Below, one piece after another: positions 39,484 through 48,360 of a stretch of 64,000 bases of DNA (positions are counted from its first letter, which is position 1; every line of letters begins with the position of its first letter). A program made the position numbers and the translations under genes. The notes beneath the pieces were generated by a model. That model made no database searches. It worked only from the letters and a program-made list of their open reading frames with translations, and was not told the DNA's origin. This DNA comes from Paremcibacter congregatus (GTDB taxonomy: Bacteria; Pseudomonadota; Alphaproteobacteria; Sphingomonadales; Emcibacteraceae): assembly GCF_006385135.1 (NCBI RefSeq), contig NZ_CP041025.1:1519501-1583500 (forward strand), written 5' to 3'.

Positions 39484-41346
39484 ATGACGGGACTTAGTGG
39501 TTGGCTCGGCGCACTGAATGGCGCAGATACACCGGATAACATCGCGACACAGATGGGAGACTGTCTGTCCCGCGGGGCGTATGATCGCCAGTTCCGCGAT
39601 AACCTGAAAACAAAGGCAACCTGTGACGGGGGGCTGGGTCTGATTTCGCGCTATCCGGTGAATACAATCGTTGAAGAAGATGATTTTATTGCGACCATCT
39701 GCGGCAAAGTCGTTTGGCAGAATGCGGCGCTGCGTTCTCTGGCGGCTGAGAAGGGCGACGAGGCCGCCCTGATTGAGGGGTATAAAAGGTACGAGACGAA
39801 AGTTCTGCAGGAAATGCAAGGCGCCTGGTCCGCGGCGTTGATATCACCAAAACGGAAAGTAGCCTTGGTGGCCATTGACCGGATGGGGGTTTATCCTTTG
39901 TGTTATGGTTTGGGCAAGGGCCGGGAATTTGTTTTTTCTTCGGTAACCGGAGGCATGCGGGCATTTCCAAATTTCGCCGCATCGGTATCACCACAGGCCA
40001 TTTATAATTATTTATATTTCTTTGTTGCGCCGGCGCCGACCACAATTTTTGATGAAATTATGAAATTGGAGGCTGCGCAATTTGCCTATTTCAAAGATGG
40101 CGAGTTGAGTACCGGTTACTATTGGGAAATGCCTTATACCACTGAAACCGCAGGCGATATCGAGGATTGGTCGGCCAGACTGATCAATCAGCTGGACCGC
40201 AGCATGCTCAATACAATAGAGGGGGTGAACCCTGATACACTGGGCGCTTTCCTCAGTGGTGGACTGGACAGCAGCACCGTGGCGGGGTTGATGATGAAGC
40301 ATAATGGTAAGGGCAAGACGTTTACCATTGGCTTCGATGATCCAAAATATGATGAAAGCGAGTTTGCCCAGATTGCGGCGCGGCATTTTTCGACGGATCA
40401 TAACGAATATTTCGTTGTGCCGGAGGATGTGACGGCTGTTCAGGAACAAATTGCTGAAATTTATGATGAACCCTACGGCAATACATCCGCCGTTCCGGCC
40501 TATTATTGCGCCAAAATGGCCAAGGAGAGAGGGATAGAGGTTCTGTTGGCCGGTGATGGCGGCGATGAGTTGTTTGCCGGAAATGAACGTTATGTGTCGA
40601 TGCAGAAAGTGGAAAAATACGGTCTTATTCCCCGGGGCTTCCGCAAAGGCGTGATGGAACCCATTCTGTCGTTGCCAGGTGTCCGTCATATGCCGGTGTT
40701 GTCCAAGGCGCATAGTTTGTCGAAACGTTACGCCATTCCGATGCCGGACCGGCTTTATTCCTACGGGTTCTTTTATGACCAGACGGCGGACGGGGTGTTT
40801 ACCTCTGATGCGGCAGCTCAGGTCAACCCTGACTTGCCGTTGGAAATTTTACGTAAAAAATATTATCATTATGGCGACAGTCAGATGGTGCAGCGTATGA
40901 TGCATCTCGATTTGCAGATTACACTGGCGGATAACGACTTGCGGAAAGTAAACCGGATGTGCGATCTGGCGGGTGTTGAAGTGCGTTATCCTTTCCTGGA
41001 TTCGGAACTGGTGGATTTTGCGGCTGGTGTCCCGACTGATGTTTTGCTGAAAGGCGGAGAATTAAGATCTTTCTTCAAATATGCTTTGCGTGATTTCTTG
41101 CCTCAGGAAGTCTTGACGAAGGAAAAACATGGATTTGGGTTGCCGTTTATGTCCTGGGTGTATCAGGATAAAGGGATTAATGAACAGGTTTGCGATAATT
41201 TGACCGACTTCAAAAAACGAGGGTTTCTCATGCCGTCGTTTATTGATGAAGTCATCGCCGCCTGTCATACGGATGAACCCAGCGGTGCTGGCGGGTTCAG
41301 CTGGGATGTCGCGATGCTGGAATTGTGGTTCAAGAAGCATTTGTAA
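39484..41346 (+). CDS. asparagine-synthase-like amidotransferase lacking catalytic Cys2
   Basis: A 620-residue protein with the two-domain layout of AsnB. The C-terminal synthetase domain is intact: the ATP pyrophosphatase loop FLSGGLDSS (S258-S264), LLAGDGGDELFAGNERY and VRYPFLDSELVDFA. The N-terminal domain starts MTGLSGWLG, so the Ntn nucleophile Cys2 is Thr2, and the usual glutamine-binding motifs are not recognisable. It should not hydrolyse glutamine and must use ammonia or another amine, such as the decarboxylase product. It lies 25 nt after the decarboxylase gene and is the last of that operon. Confidence 0.88.
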   Translation: MTGLSGWLGALNGADTPDNIATQMGDCLSRGAYDRQFRDNLKTKATCDGGLGLISRYPVNTIVEEDDFIATICGKVVWQNAALRSLAAEKGDEAALIEGYKRYETKVLQEMQGAWSAALISPKRKVALVAIDRMGVYPLCYGLGKGREFVFSSVTGGMRAFPNFAASVSPQAIYNYLYFFVAPAPTTIFDEIMKLEAAQFAYFKDGELSTGYYWEMPYTTETAGDIEDWSARLINQLDRSMLNTIEGVNPDTLGAFLSGGLDSSTVAGLMMKHNGKGKTFTIGFDDPKYDESEFAQIAARHFSTDHNEYFVVPEDVTAVQEQIAEIYDEPYGNTSAVPAYYCAKMAKERGIEVLLAGDGGDELFAGNERYVSMQKVEKYGLIPRGFRKGVMEPILSLPGVRHMPVLSKAHSLSKRYAIPMPDRLYSYGFFYDQTADGVFTSDAAAQVNPDLPLEILRKKYYHYGDSQMVQRMMHLDLQITLADNDLRKVNRMCDLAGVEVRYPFLDSELVDFAAGVPTDVLLKGGELRSFFKYALRDFLPQEVLTKEKHGFGLPFMSWVYQDKGINEQVCDNLTDFKKRGFLMPSFIDEVIAACHTDEPSGAGGFSWDVAMLELWFKKHL

Positions 41347-41464
41347 CTTGGACTGCAGGAAGGTAGAATGCAGAAGGATGATGCGTTTGAATTCGAAATG
41401 ATCTACAATCCGGGTTTAGGGCAATCTTTCTGGTAGGATAAACCACACGTGGTTGACATATTGG

Positions 41465-41478
41465 GGCAAGATATAAGC
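41465..41478 (+). promoter_or_regulatory. candidate sigma-54 promoter
   Basis: GG-N10-GC with GGCAAG at -24 and AAGCT at -12 matches 8 of 11 informative consensus positions. XrtA systems are often governed by the RpoN-dependent regulator PrsR, so the location fits. The match is partial. Confidence 0.4.
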
Positions 41479-41553
41479 TGTAAGGAGGTAGTATTATGCC
41501 TCTGGTTTGGGGTTAACAGGTGTTTTAAAAGGGCCTAACCTATAATAAATGGA

Positions 41554-41598
41554 AAATAATCTGAATTTTTGGACTAATTTAACCTATTCAGATTATTT
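41554..41598. repeat. 13-bp perfect inverted repeat in the EPS leader
   Basis: AAATAATCTGAAT (41554-41566) and ATTCAGATTATTT (41586-41598) flank 19 nt. It is about 90 nt before the export gene. It could be an operator or a leader hairpin. Confidence 0.6.
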
Positions 41599-41689
41599 CA
41601 ATAGTCATTACTAAGACTGTCTCTGAGACATGACAGGGGACAGGTCGATAATTAAATCGGCTAATAATTAAATTGGAAGGGAATAAACT

Positions 41690-42349
41690 GTGATTAAAGG
41701 AATATTCAATCTGGATAAAATTTCTGGAGGGTTCAGAAGCAGCATCGTATTTATCGGTATGTTACTCATCGCAAGCTGTAGCATGACTAACGGCAAAGAC
41801 AGCTTGCCATCGGCGCAATTTGTTCCTGTTGATGAAGGACCCGGCGCGCCATATGTGGTGGGTCCATTGGACAGCCTGCAGATTTTTGTCTGGCGTAATC
41901 CTGAATTGACCACATCTGTTACTGTACGGCCCGACGGCCGTTTTTCTGTGCCGCTGATTGACGATATGACGGCGACAGGCCGGACACCGACACAGCTGGC
42001 GCGGGATATCGAGAAAAAACTCTCTGAATATATTCAAAGCCCGATCGTGACGGTGATCGTTTCCGGTTTCCAGGGACCTTTTGCGCAGCAGGTGCGGGTC
42101 GTGGGGTCTGCCACATCACCACAGGCGATTCCTTTCCGGGCCAATATGACATTGCTTGATGTGATGATCACCGTTGGCGGTGTGACTGAATTCGCCGCCG
42201 GTAACCGGGCGACGCTGGCGCGGGTGGAAAACGGGGTCCAGCGCGAATATGGCATTCGCATTGATGACCTGATCAGAGACGGTGACGTCAGCGCCAATGT
42301 TAAGATTGAGCCAGGTGACGTAATCATTATTCCAGAAAGCTTTTTCTAA
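41690..42349 (+). CDS. XrtA-associated polysaccharide export lipoprotein (Wza-like)
   Basis: A 219-residue Wza/GfcE-type export protein. A lipoprotein signal ends at LLIASC (Cys30). The poly_export domain begins YVVGPLDSLQIFVWRNPELTTSVTVRPDGRFSVPL and is followed by SLBB repeats. It forms the periplasmic/outer-membrane export channel for EPS. The start is GTG 41690 with GGAAGGGA upstream. First gene of the long operon to xrtA. Confidence 0.92.
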   Translation: MIKGIFNLDKISGGFRSSIVFIGMLLIASCSMTNGKDSLPSAQFVPVDEGPGAPYVVGPLDSLQIFVWRNPELTTSVTVRPDGRFSVPLIDDMTATGRTPTQLARDIEKKLSEYIQSPIVTVIVSGFQGPFAQQVRVVGSATSPQAIPFRANMTLLDVMITVGGVTEFAAGNRATLARVENGVQREYGIRIDDLIRDGDVSANVKIEPGDVIIIPESFF

Positions 42350-42366
42350 GCTTCTGTTGTTTTTAA

Positions 42367-42396
42367 TGTGAACAAGGGGAAATCTCCTTGTTCACA
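42367..42396 (+). other. intercistronic hairpin
   Basis: TGTGAACAAGG and CCTTGTTCACA form an 11-bp stem between the export and chain-length genes. No T-run follows, so it is more likely an mRNA-stability or partial attenuation element than a full terminator. Confidence 0.6.
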
Positions 42397-42461
42397 CTAT
42401 AGGGATGAATGTCGAAATTAACGGCAGAATAGACTTAAAAATAAATCAGGACGGTTAGGTT

Positions 42462-44042
42462 ATGAACGAGGTATATCAACAGCTTATCTCGATATTATAT
42501 GGAGTTTGGCGCAATAGGATTGTCGCTATCTTCATTGCGTGGGCGATATGTATCGTCGGCTGGATCTATGTTGCCCAAGTACCAAACCAGTATGAATCGG
42601 AAGCCCGTATTCATGTTGATGCGGAAACGTTCCTCAAGCCTTTGCTGGGGGGAATGGCGGTTCAGAATAACATCTATAATCAGGTTGCCATGATGCGGCA
42701 AACCCTGATTAGCCGACCAAATATTGAAAAAGTCATCCGGATGACGGATCAGGACCTTTTGATCAACAGCCCGGAAGCGATGAACGAAAAAATTGATGAT
42801 ATTATCAAGGATATCAATATCAATATTCAGGCGGCGAACCTGTTCAAGATTTCTTATATTCATGAAGACCCCGCGATTGCCAAGATGGTGGTCGAGTCAT
42901 TATTGAATATTTTCATGGAAGATAATCTGGGGCAAAACAGAAAAGACCTGACGTCCGCCGTTCGTTTCATTGAAGACCAAATTCGTGAGTATGAAGAGCA
43001 GCTGGAAATTGCCGAACAGCGTGCCATGGAATTTCGCCAGAAGAATATGGCGTTTTTGTCCGATAAATCATACTATAAGCAACTTCAAAACAGTATCGGC
43101 GAGGTGAATGCAGTAAAGCAGACCTTGTCTGAGTATGACAATCGTCGTAAGCAGCTGATCGCCAGCCTGAAAGATATTCCAGCCTATATTCCATCTTCGG
43201 GAATGGGGCCTTCTCTGGGCGGAAAGTCAAGTGAGCCATCAGCCCTGCAAGGTCGAATTACCAACCTGGAAATGCGTCTGGATGAGCTTTATGCCCGTGG
43301 GTATAAGGAACAGCATCCTGACGTTCGTATCGTCCTGAACCAGATTGATATGTTGAAAACCAAGCAGGTAAAGGCGCAGGGCGAATTTGAAAAGGCGCTT
43401 GAGGATAATGATACTCAGGCCTTGCAGGCGTCAGGTGGGGTCATGCCTAACCCGATCTATGACCAGATCAGTTTGAAGCTGATTGATCTTGAAGGGGAAA
43501 TCGCCATTCTTCAGTCGCGTCTGAAGCAGAAGGAAGAAGGCGCAAATCAACTTAGAGCCATGGCGCACCGTATTCCGGAAGTCGAAGCAGAACACGCACG
43601 GCTGAACCGGGATTATGAAGTCATTAAGCGCAATTACGACCAGATGCTGGCCAAGCGTGAATCGGCGAAAATTTCTTCTGATCTGGAAACCAATACGGAC
43701 CGTGTCCGGTTCCGGGTTATCGATCCGCCGCAGGAAGCGCGGGAGCCGGCCAGTCCGAACCGGTTAATTCTGGTGATCGGTGTTTTGGTTGCGGGTCTTG
43801 GGGCCGGTGTCGGGGTTGCTTTCCTGTTAAGTCAGATGCATGCCACATATTCCACCGAGAAAAACCTGAGAGAAGCGTTCTCCTTCCCGGTGCTGGGCAG
43901 TATTTCCATTCTGCCTTCGGCTGAGGAGCTTCGTCTTCGCAAAAGAAAACTGATTATTTTCTCTATCATGATGGCCGGACTTTTGGTTTCAACGATCAGC
44001 GTATTTCTTGTCATGAATTATATGCATTTACCGGTCGCGTGA
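42462..44042 (+). CDS. XrtA-associated polysaccharide chain-length determinant
   Basis: A 526-residue Wzz/PCP protein. Transmembrane segments lie near residues 20-38, 430-452 and 500-520; the periplasmic middle is helical with coiled-coil stretches (IEDQIREYEEQLEIAEQRAMEFRQK) and the PNRLILVIGVLVAGLGAG proline-rich segment by the second helix. It sets EPS chain length and partners with the separately encoded tyrosine autokinase that follows. Confidence 0.92.
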   Translation: MNEVYQQLISILYGVWRNRIVAIFIAWAICIVGWIYVAQVPNQYESEARIHVDAETFLKPLLGGMAVQNNIYNQVAMMRQTLISRPNIEKVIRMTDQDLLINSPEAMNEKIDDIIKDININIQAANLFKISYIHEDPAIAKMVVESLLNIFMEDNLGQNRKDLTSAVRFIEDQIREYEEQLEIAEQRAMEFRQKNMAFLSDKSYYKQLQNSIGEVNAVKQTLSEYDNRRKQLIASLKDIPAYIPSSGMGPSLGGKSSEPSALQGRITNLEMRLDELYARGYKEQHPDVRIVLNQIDMLKTKQVKAQGEFEKALEDNDTQALQASGGVMPNPIYDQISLKLIDLEGEIAILQSRLKQKEEGANQLRAMAHRIPEVEAEHARLNRDYEVIKRNYDQMLAKRESAKISSDLETNTDRVRFRVIDPPQEAREPASPNRLILVIGVLVAGLGAGVGVAFLLSQMHATYSTEKNLREAFSFPVLGSISILPSAEELRLRKRKLIIFSIMMAGLLVSTISVFLVMNYMHLPVA

Positions 44043-44072
44043 TATTCGTCCGCAGATTAAAAGGTTTAAAGA

Positions 44073-44999
44073 ATGAGTTTAATTGAAAAAGCAGCCGCCA
44101 AACTGAAGAAAAACGAGAGTTTGGTTGAACGTGCTGCGAAAAAAGAAGCGGCGACTTCTCAAGCCCCGACGGTGACGGAACCTGTTGAGAGTTCTCCCGC
44201 GACGCCGCCTGTCCATGCGCCGAAAGCGGATGCGGAACAGAAAAAAACCAAACGATCCAGTACGTTTGTCGAGGTGAATTTGGACCTTTTGCGAGAGCAG
44301 GGGATACATGCGGAAAATGATGATGTCGAGAATTCGGTTACAGCCGAAGAATTCCGTATTGTAAAGCGCAGCTTGTTGTTAAATGCCTTTTCCAAAGGGG
44401 AATCTGCGATTGAAAACGGCAATATTATCATGGTCACCAGTACGCAACCCAATGAAGGCAAAACATTTTGCGCCACCAGTCTTGCCATGAGCATGGCCGC
44501 GGAACGCGATCTGACAGTTCTTCTGGTGGATGCGGATGTTGCGAAACCCGACGTTCTCAAAACGCTTGGAGTGAAAGGCAACAAAGGCCTGATCGATGTG
44601 ATTGAAAATAAGGATATGGATCTCAGCGAGTGTTTGTTGCGGACCAATATTCCGAACTTCACGATTTTGCCAGCCGGTAAAAAACATAAGCTGACGACTG
44701 AATTGCTGGCCAGTGGTCGCATGGGGGAAATCATTGACGAGATAGCCAGACGGTACAGCGACCGGGTCATCATTATTGATTCACCACCCGTTCTGGCCAG
44801 TAGTGCAGCCTCTGTACTGGCTTTGCATGTGGGACAGATCCTGTATGTTGTTGAAGCAGAAAGAACGCGCGAAGGCGAGTTGAAAGATGCTTTGAAAATG
44901 ATCGAGAAAAATAAGAACGTCAATTTCCTTTTGAATAAGACCCGATTCACCCCGGGAACGAAGAAATTCGGTTCTTATTATGGGTATGGATATAATTAA
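44073..44999 (+). CDS. XrtA-associated tyrosine autokinase
   Basis: A 308-residue BY-kinase. Walker A is in STQPNEGKTFCATS, Walker A' in LLVDADVAKPDV and Walker B in VIIIDSPPVL. A C-terminal tyrosine cluster (GSYYGYGYN) is the autophosphorylation site. It regulates EPS assembly with the chain-length protein. The N-terminal ~90 residues are a low-complexity Ala/Pro/Lys linker. Confidence 0.93.
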   Translation: MSLIEKAAAKLKKNESLVERAAKKEAATSQAPTVTEPVESSPATPPVHAPKADAEQKKTKRSSTFVEVNLDLLREQGIHAENDDVENSVTAEEFRIVKRSLLLNAFSKGESAIENGNIIMVTSTQPNEGKTFCATSLAMSMAAERDLTVLLVDADVAKPDVLKTLGVKGNKGLIDVIENKDMDLSECLLRTNIPNFTILPAGKKHKLTTELLASGRMGEIIDEIARRYSDRVIIIDSPPVLASSAASVLALHVGQILYVVEAERTREGELKDALKMIEKNKNVNFLLNKTRFTPGTKKFGSYYGYGYN

Positions 45000-45022
45000 C
45001 ATAAAAGCGAGGGCGGGGAAGA

Positions 45023-46450
45023 ATGTATAGCACCAAAAAAACAATAATCTTGCTGCTGTCTACAGTAGCAACATCTGGTCTAGGGGTTTCTGCTGGCGCT
45101 GCCACATGGCGGGTAACACCGACATTGACAGCCACAGAAACCTATACGGATAATGTCAATCTGGATGAAACAGTGCGCCAGGGTGATTTCGTCACCCAGA
45201 TTTCCCCACAGGTACAACTGACCGGAACCGGGGCGCGGCTGAATGCCTCTATTCTGTATGGCGCGAATTACTTCTTTTACCCCGGCAGCACGGGGGGAGA
45301 AAAGCATGATTTACGACACACCGTTCAGGCGAATCTGAATAGTGAACTGGTGAATGATCTGTTTTTTATCGATGCAGGGGCCAATGTCGATCAACAGTTC
45401 CTGGATCGTCGTCAGGCAATCTCATCAGTGGATGTCAGTCAGACAAAAAACCGTCGCACGGTTCAATCTTATCGTTTTTCTCCTTACCTGGCCCATCGTT
45501 TCGGGTCCTGGGCAACGGCACAGCTGCGCTATGAACTGCGTCATGTGAGAAGTTCGTCAGATACGGAACAAACTACGCTCAATACCTTTTTTGGCAACTC
45601 TCTGACTCATAGGGGAACCTTCTCCCTGTCCAACGGGCCTGCATTTCAGCGCCTGGGCTGGACGCTGTCAGCGGTGTATGCCAATGAGGAAAGGGAAGAT
45701 CAGGCGGATTTTGATACCCGCACCCTGAATGCTGATTTATCGTATCAGTTGCTGGATCAGTTTGCCCTGTTGGGCAGTATTGGATATCAGGACCGGGATG
45801 GCGGCAATTCTTTCGCCAACTTTGACGGTGTGACGTGGGACGCTGGATTTCGTTTTGTACCTGGCCCTCGAACATCAATTTCCATGCGGTATGGTAACAG
45901 GTCGGGAACGGATACGTTTTCCCTGAATGCACAATATAAAATGACGGCAAAACATTCGATCAACCTGACCTACACGGACACGATTCAAACTTTCCAGTCT
46001 TTTGCTTTTGATGAAATACCTGGACCGGTAATTGACCCGACACAGTCAGGGAATTTTGTAAGTGGCGATATCACCCGTCGAAAACAGGCGCGGCTCTATT
46101 TGACAGGGTCGCGGGGGCGAACATCCTATTCGATGAGTGGCTCCTACAGCAGAAATAAATCTGATAACTCTGCGCTCGACGAAGACCGGTACAGCGCGGC
46201 AGTCTCGCTTAATCGTCAGCTTAGTCGCCGTTTGAGCCTGGGGAGTAGTTTTTCATACAACCTGTCAAAGTTTGCTTCGGACGGGACGGAAGATACATTT
46301 TGGAGTGCGTCCGTGAATGGTAATTATTCGATTTCCCAATCTTTGGTTGGAACTCTTGGGTACACCCATTCTGATCGTGACCAGGCCCGCTTTGCCAACT
46401 TGAATGGCGGCACAAATTACATTTCCTTGTCCATCAGGGCAACATTCTAG
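45023..46450 (+). CDS. PEP-CTERM/XrtA-associated outer-membrane beta-barrel
   Basis: A 475-residue protein with a signal peptide (LLLSTVATSGLGVSAGAA) and regular alternating strands with many aromatic ends, finishing YISLSIRATF with the C-terminal Phe typical of outer-membrane barrels. It matches the TIGR03016-type proteins in XrtA loci. It may be the outer-membrane secretin or porin partner of EPS export. Confidence 0.87.
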   Translation: MYSTKKTIILLLSTVATSGLGVSAGAATWRVTPTLTATETYTDNVNLDETVRQGDFVTQISPQVQLTGTGARLNASILYGANYFFYPGSTGGEKHDLRHTVQANLNSELVNDLFFIDAGANVDQQFLDRRQAISSVDVSQTKNRRTVQSYRFSPYLAHRFGSWATAQLRYELRHVRSSSDTEQTTLNTFFGNSLTHRGTFSLSNGPAFQRLGWTLSAVYANEEREDQADFDTRTLNADLSYQLLDQFALLGSIGYQDRDGGNSFANFDGVTWDAGFRFVPGPRTSISMRYGNRSGTDTFSLNAQYKMTAKHSINLTYTDTIQTFQSFAFDEIPGPVIDPTQSGNFVSGDITRRKQARLYLTGSRGRTSYSMSGSYSRNKSDNSALDEDRYSAAVSLNRQLSRRLSLGSSFSYNLSKFASDGTEDTFWSASVNGNYSISQSLVGTLGYTHSDRDQARFANLNGGTNYISLSIRATF

Positions 46451-46457
46451 GTGAATA

Positions 46458-47489
46458 ATGTATACTGAATTTTATGGATTTGAAGGCAAGCCTTTTCAGC
46501 TAACGCCTGATCCCAGTTTCTATTTTGACAGCTCAACCCATCATAAGGCCATGGCGTATTTGACCTATGGCCTGAGTCAGGGTGAGGGGTTCATCATTGT
46601 TACCGGTGAAATCGGCGCGGGGAAAACTACGCTGGTGGCGCGGTTGTTGAACGAGCTGGACAATGATCAGTATGTGGCGGCGAAAATCGTAACAACGCAT
46701 CTGGACGCGGATGATATCCTGCGTATGGTGGCGGCGGGGTTCGGTCTGGATATCAGCACCAAAGACAAGTCCATTTTGTTGAATGAAATCGAAATTTTCC
46801 TGCGGCGCAATCATGCCAAGGGAAAGCGGGCTTTGCTAATCATTGATGAAGTTCAGAATCTGCCGATCCCGGCCCTGGAAGAATTGCGGATGTTGTCAAA
46901 TTTCCAGGAAGGGGATCGGGCGTTACTACAGAGCTTCCTGATCGGTCAACCGGAATTCCGGGACAAGTGGGCTTTCGCGCCAGAGCTTGAACAGTTACGT
47001 CAGCGGGTGATTGCAACCCATCATCTGCAATCCATGACCTATGACGAAACCAAGGAATATATCGAACACCGTTTGTCTGTGGTTGGCTGGTCCGGGAAAC
47101 CTTTATTTACAGAGGGATCGTTCCATGAAATTTATCAGTTTACCAACGGGGTGCCCCGCAAATTGAATACGCTCTGTTCACGTATTTTGCTCTTTGGGGC
47201 GTTAGAAGAACTGGCGACCATTGATGAAAAAGTCGTGACCAATGTCATTGATGATATGGAGCATGATATTGCCTCTTCCGGACCTTCCCGCCACGCAGTA
47301 GGCGACACGCGGCTTGTTTCCGGGATGAAGGCATCTTCCCCCAAGGCTGACATGAACAACCAGCATATGGAAGATCTGAAAGAACGGATATATGTTCTTG
47401 AAAAATATGTTAAAATTCATGATGAAACCATCAAGGGCGCGCTTGAAATTATAGCCAATATGGTTGATCAGACAGAAGATGGGGAATGA
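46458..47489 (+). CDS. XrtA-associated AAA ATPase (ExeA/GspA-like)
   Basis: A 343-residue ATPase: N-terminal MYTEFYGFEGKPFQLTPDPSFYF, Walker A GEIGAGKTT, Walker B LLIIDEVQN. The C-terminus has a charged coiled-coil (MEDLKERIYVLEKYVKIHDETI). This is the standard ATPase of XrtA loci. The role is inferred as energising or assembling EPS machinery. Confidence 0.92.
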   Translation: MYTEFYGFEGKPFQLTPDPSFYFDSSTHHKAMAYLTYGLSQGEGFIIVTGEIGAGKTTLVARLLNELDNDQYVAAKIVTTHLDADDILRMVAAGFGLDISTKDKSILLNEIEIFLRRNHAKGKRALLIIDEVQNLPIPALEELRMLSNFQEGDRALLQSFLIGQPEFRDKWAFAPELEQLRQRVIATHHLQSMTYDETKEYIEHRLSVVGWSGKPLFTEGSFHEIYQFTNGVPRKLNTLCSRILLFGALEELATIDEKVVTNVIDDMEHDIASSGPSRHAVGDTRLVSGMKASSPKADMNNQHMEDLKERIYVLEKYVKIHDETIKGALEIIANMVDQTEDGE

Positions 47490-47496
47490 GTGAATC

Positions 47497-48360
47497 ATGA
47501 CGTCTTCAACAGATAACAGCCTGATCACCAACGCCATGACTGTGGATGTGGAGGATTATTTCCAGGTGGGGGCCTTTGAGCATGATATTGATCGCAATGA
47601 CTGGGATAACCTCGAATGTCGTGTCGAACGCAACATTGATGTCATCCTTAAAATGTTCGATGACCACAAGGTCAAGGCGACCTTCTTTACTCTGGGCTGG
47701 ATTGCGGAACGTTTTCCCCATGTGGTGCGCCTGATTGTCGAGAATGGTCATGAACTGGCCAGTCACGGGATGCAGCATTTACGGGTCACTGATCAGAGCA
47801 GACCTGAATTTACGGAAGATGTCACATTTTCCAAGAAAATCCTCGAAGACATAGGGGGCGTCGGGGTAAAAGGCTATCGGGCGCCAAGTTTTTCGATCGG
47901 CGAAAAAAACCTTTGGGCGCTGGATGTTCTGGCGGAAGCCGGTTTTACGTATAGTTCGAGCATTTATCCGATACAGCACGATCATTATGGCATGCCCTCA
48001 GCACCACGCTTTGATTTTAAACCGATTGACGGCCAGGCATTTATCGAAATGCCGGTAACGACAGTAGAAGTTATGGGGCGCAAAATCCCTTGTGGCGGCG
48101 GAGGATATTTCCGGCTATTGCCTTATTTCATTTCCAAGGCGGCGATGAAACGGGTCAACGCGAAAGATCAGCAACCGTGCATCTTTTATTTTCACCCCTG
48201 GGAGATCGACCCGGAACAACCGCGCCAAACACAAGCGGGGTTGAAATCCAGATTTCGCCATTACACCAATCTTGATGTGATGGAGACAAAGATCCGTAAA
48301 GTTCTCGGAGAATTTGACTGGGGCCGGATGGACCAGGTTTTTTTAGAGCGCCAGGGGTAA
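47497..48360 (+). CDS. XrtA-associated polysaccharide deacetylase
   Basis: A 287-residue NodB-type CE4 deacetylase. The metal-binding Asp is in MTVDVEDYFQVGAFE, the His pair is in ELASHGMQHLRV, and the catalytic tract is GYRAPSFSIGEKN. The family marker IFYFHPWEIDPEQPR is present near the C-terminus. It removes acetyl groups from EPS sugars. The stop is directly followed by the FemAB gene. Confidence 0.93.
   Translation: MTSSTDNSLITNAMTVDVEDYFQVGAFEHDIDRNDWDNLECRVERNIDVILKMFDDHKVKATFFTLGWIAERFPHVVRLIVENGHELASHGMQHLRVTDQSRPEFTEDVTFSKKILEDIGGVGVKGYRAPSFSIGEKNLWALDVLAEAGFTYSSSIYPIQHDHYGMPSAPRFDFKPIDGQAFIEMPVTTVEVMGRKIPCGGGGYFRLLPYFISKAAMKRVNAKDQQPCIFYFHPWEIDPEQPRQTQAGLKSRFRHYTNLDVMETKIRKVLGEFDWGRMDQVFLERQG

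Larger units (their letters stand above)
41347..41689. other. 343-nt regulatory gap before the EPS export operon
   Basis: No gene. It contains a candidate sigma-54 promoter (41465-41478), a 13-bp inverted repeat (41554-41598), and two direct TAACCTAT copies (41536-41543, 41580-41587). It precedes the long plus-strand EPS operon. Confidence 0.6.

Noticed and set aside
39484-41346. Lasso-peptide cyclase (McjC-like) serving the HPr-rel-A genes
   Set aside because: It lies 13 kb away inside the standard XrtA ligase/decarboxylase/amidotransferase operon, and no lasso precursor or leader peptidase is present.
41496-41516. Six-codon mini-ORF with a strong AAGGAGG upstream
   Set aside because: If the sigma-54 site at 41465-41478 is real, the transcript starts near 41490, after the RBS, so it would not be translated; the coding content is minimal.
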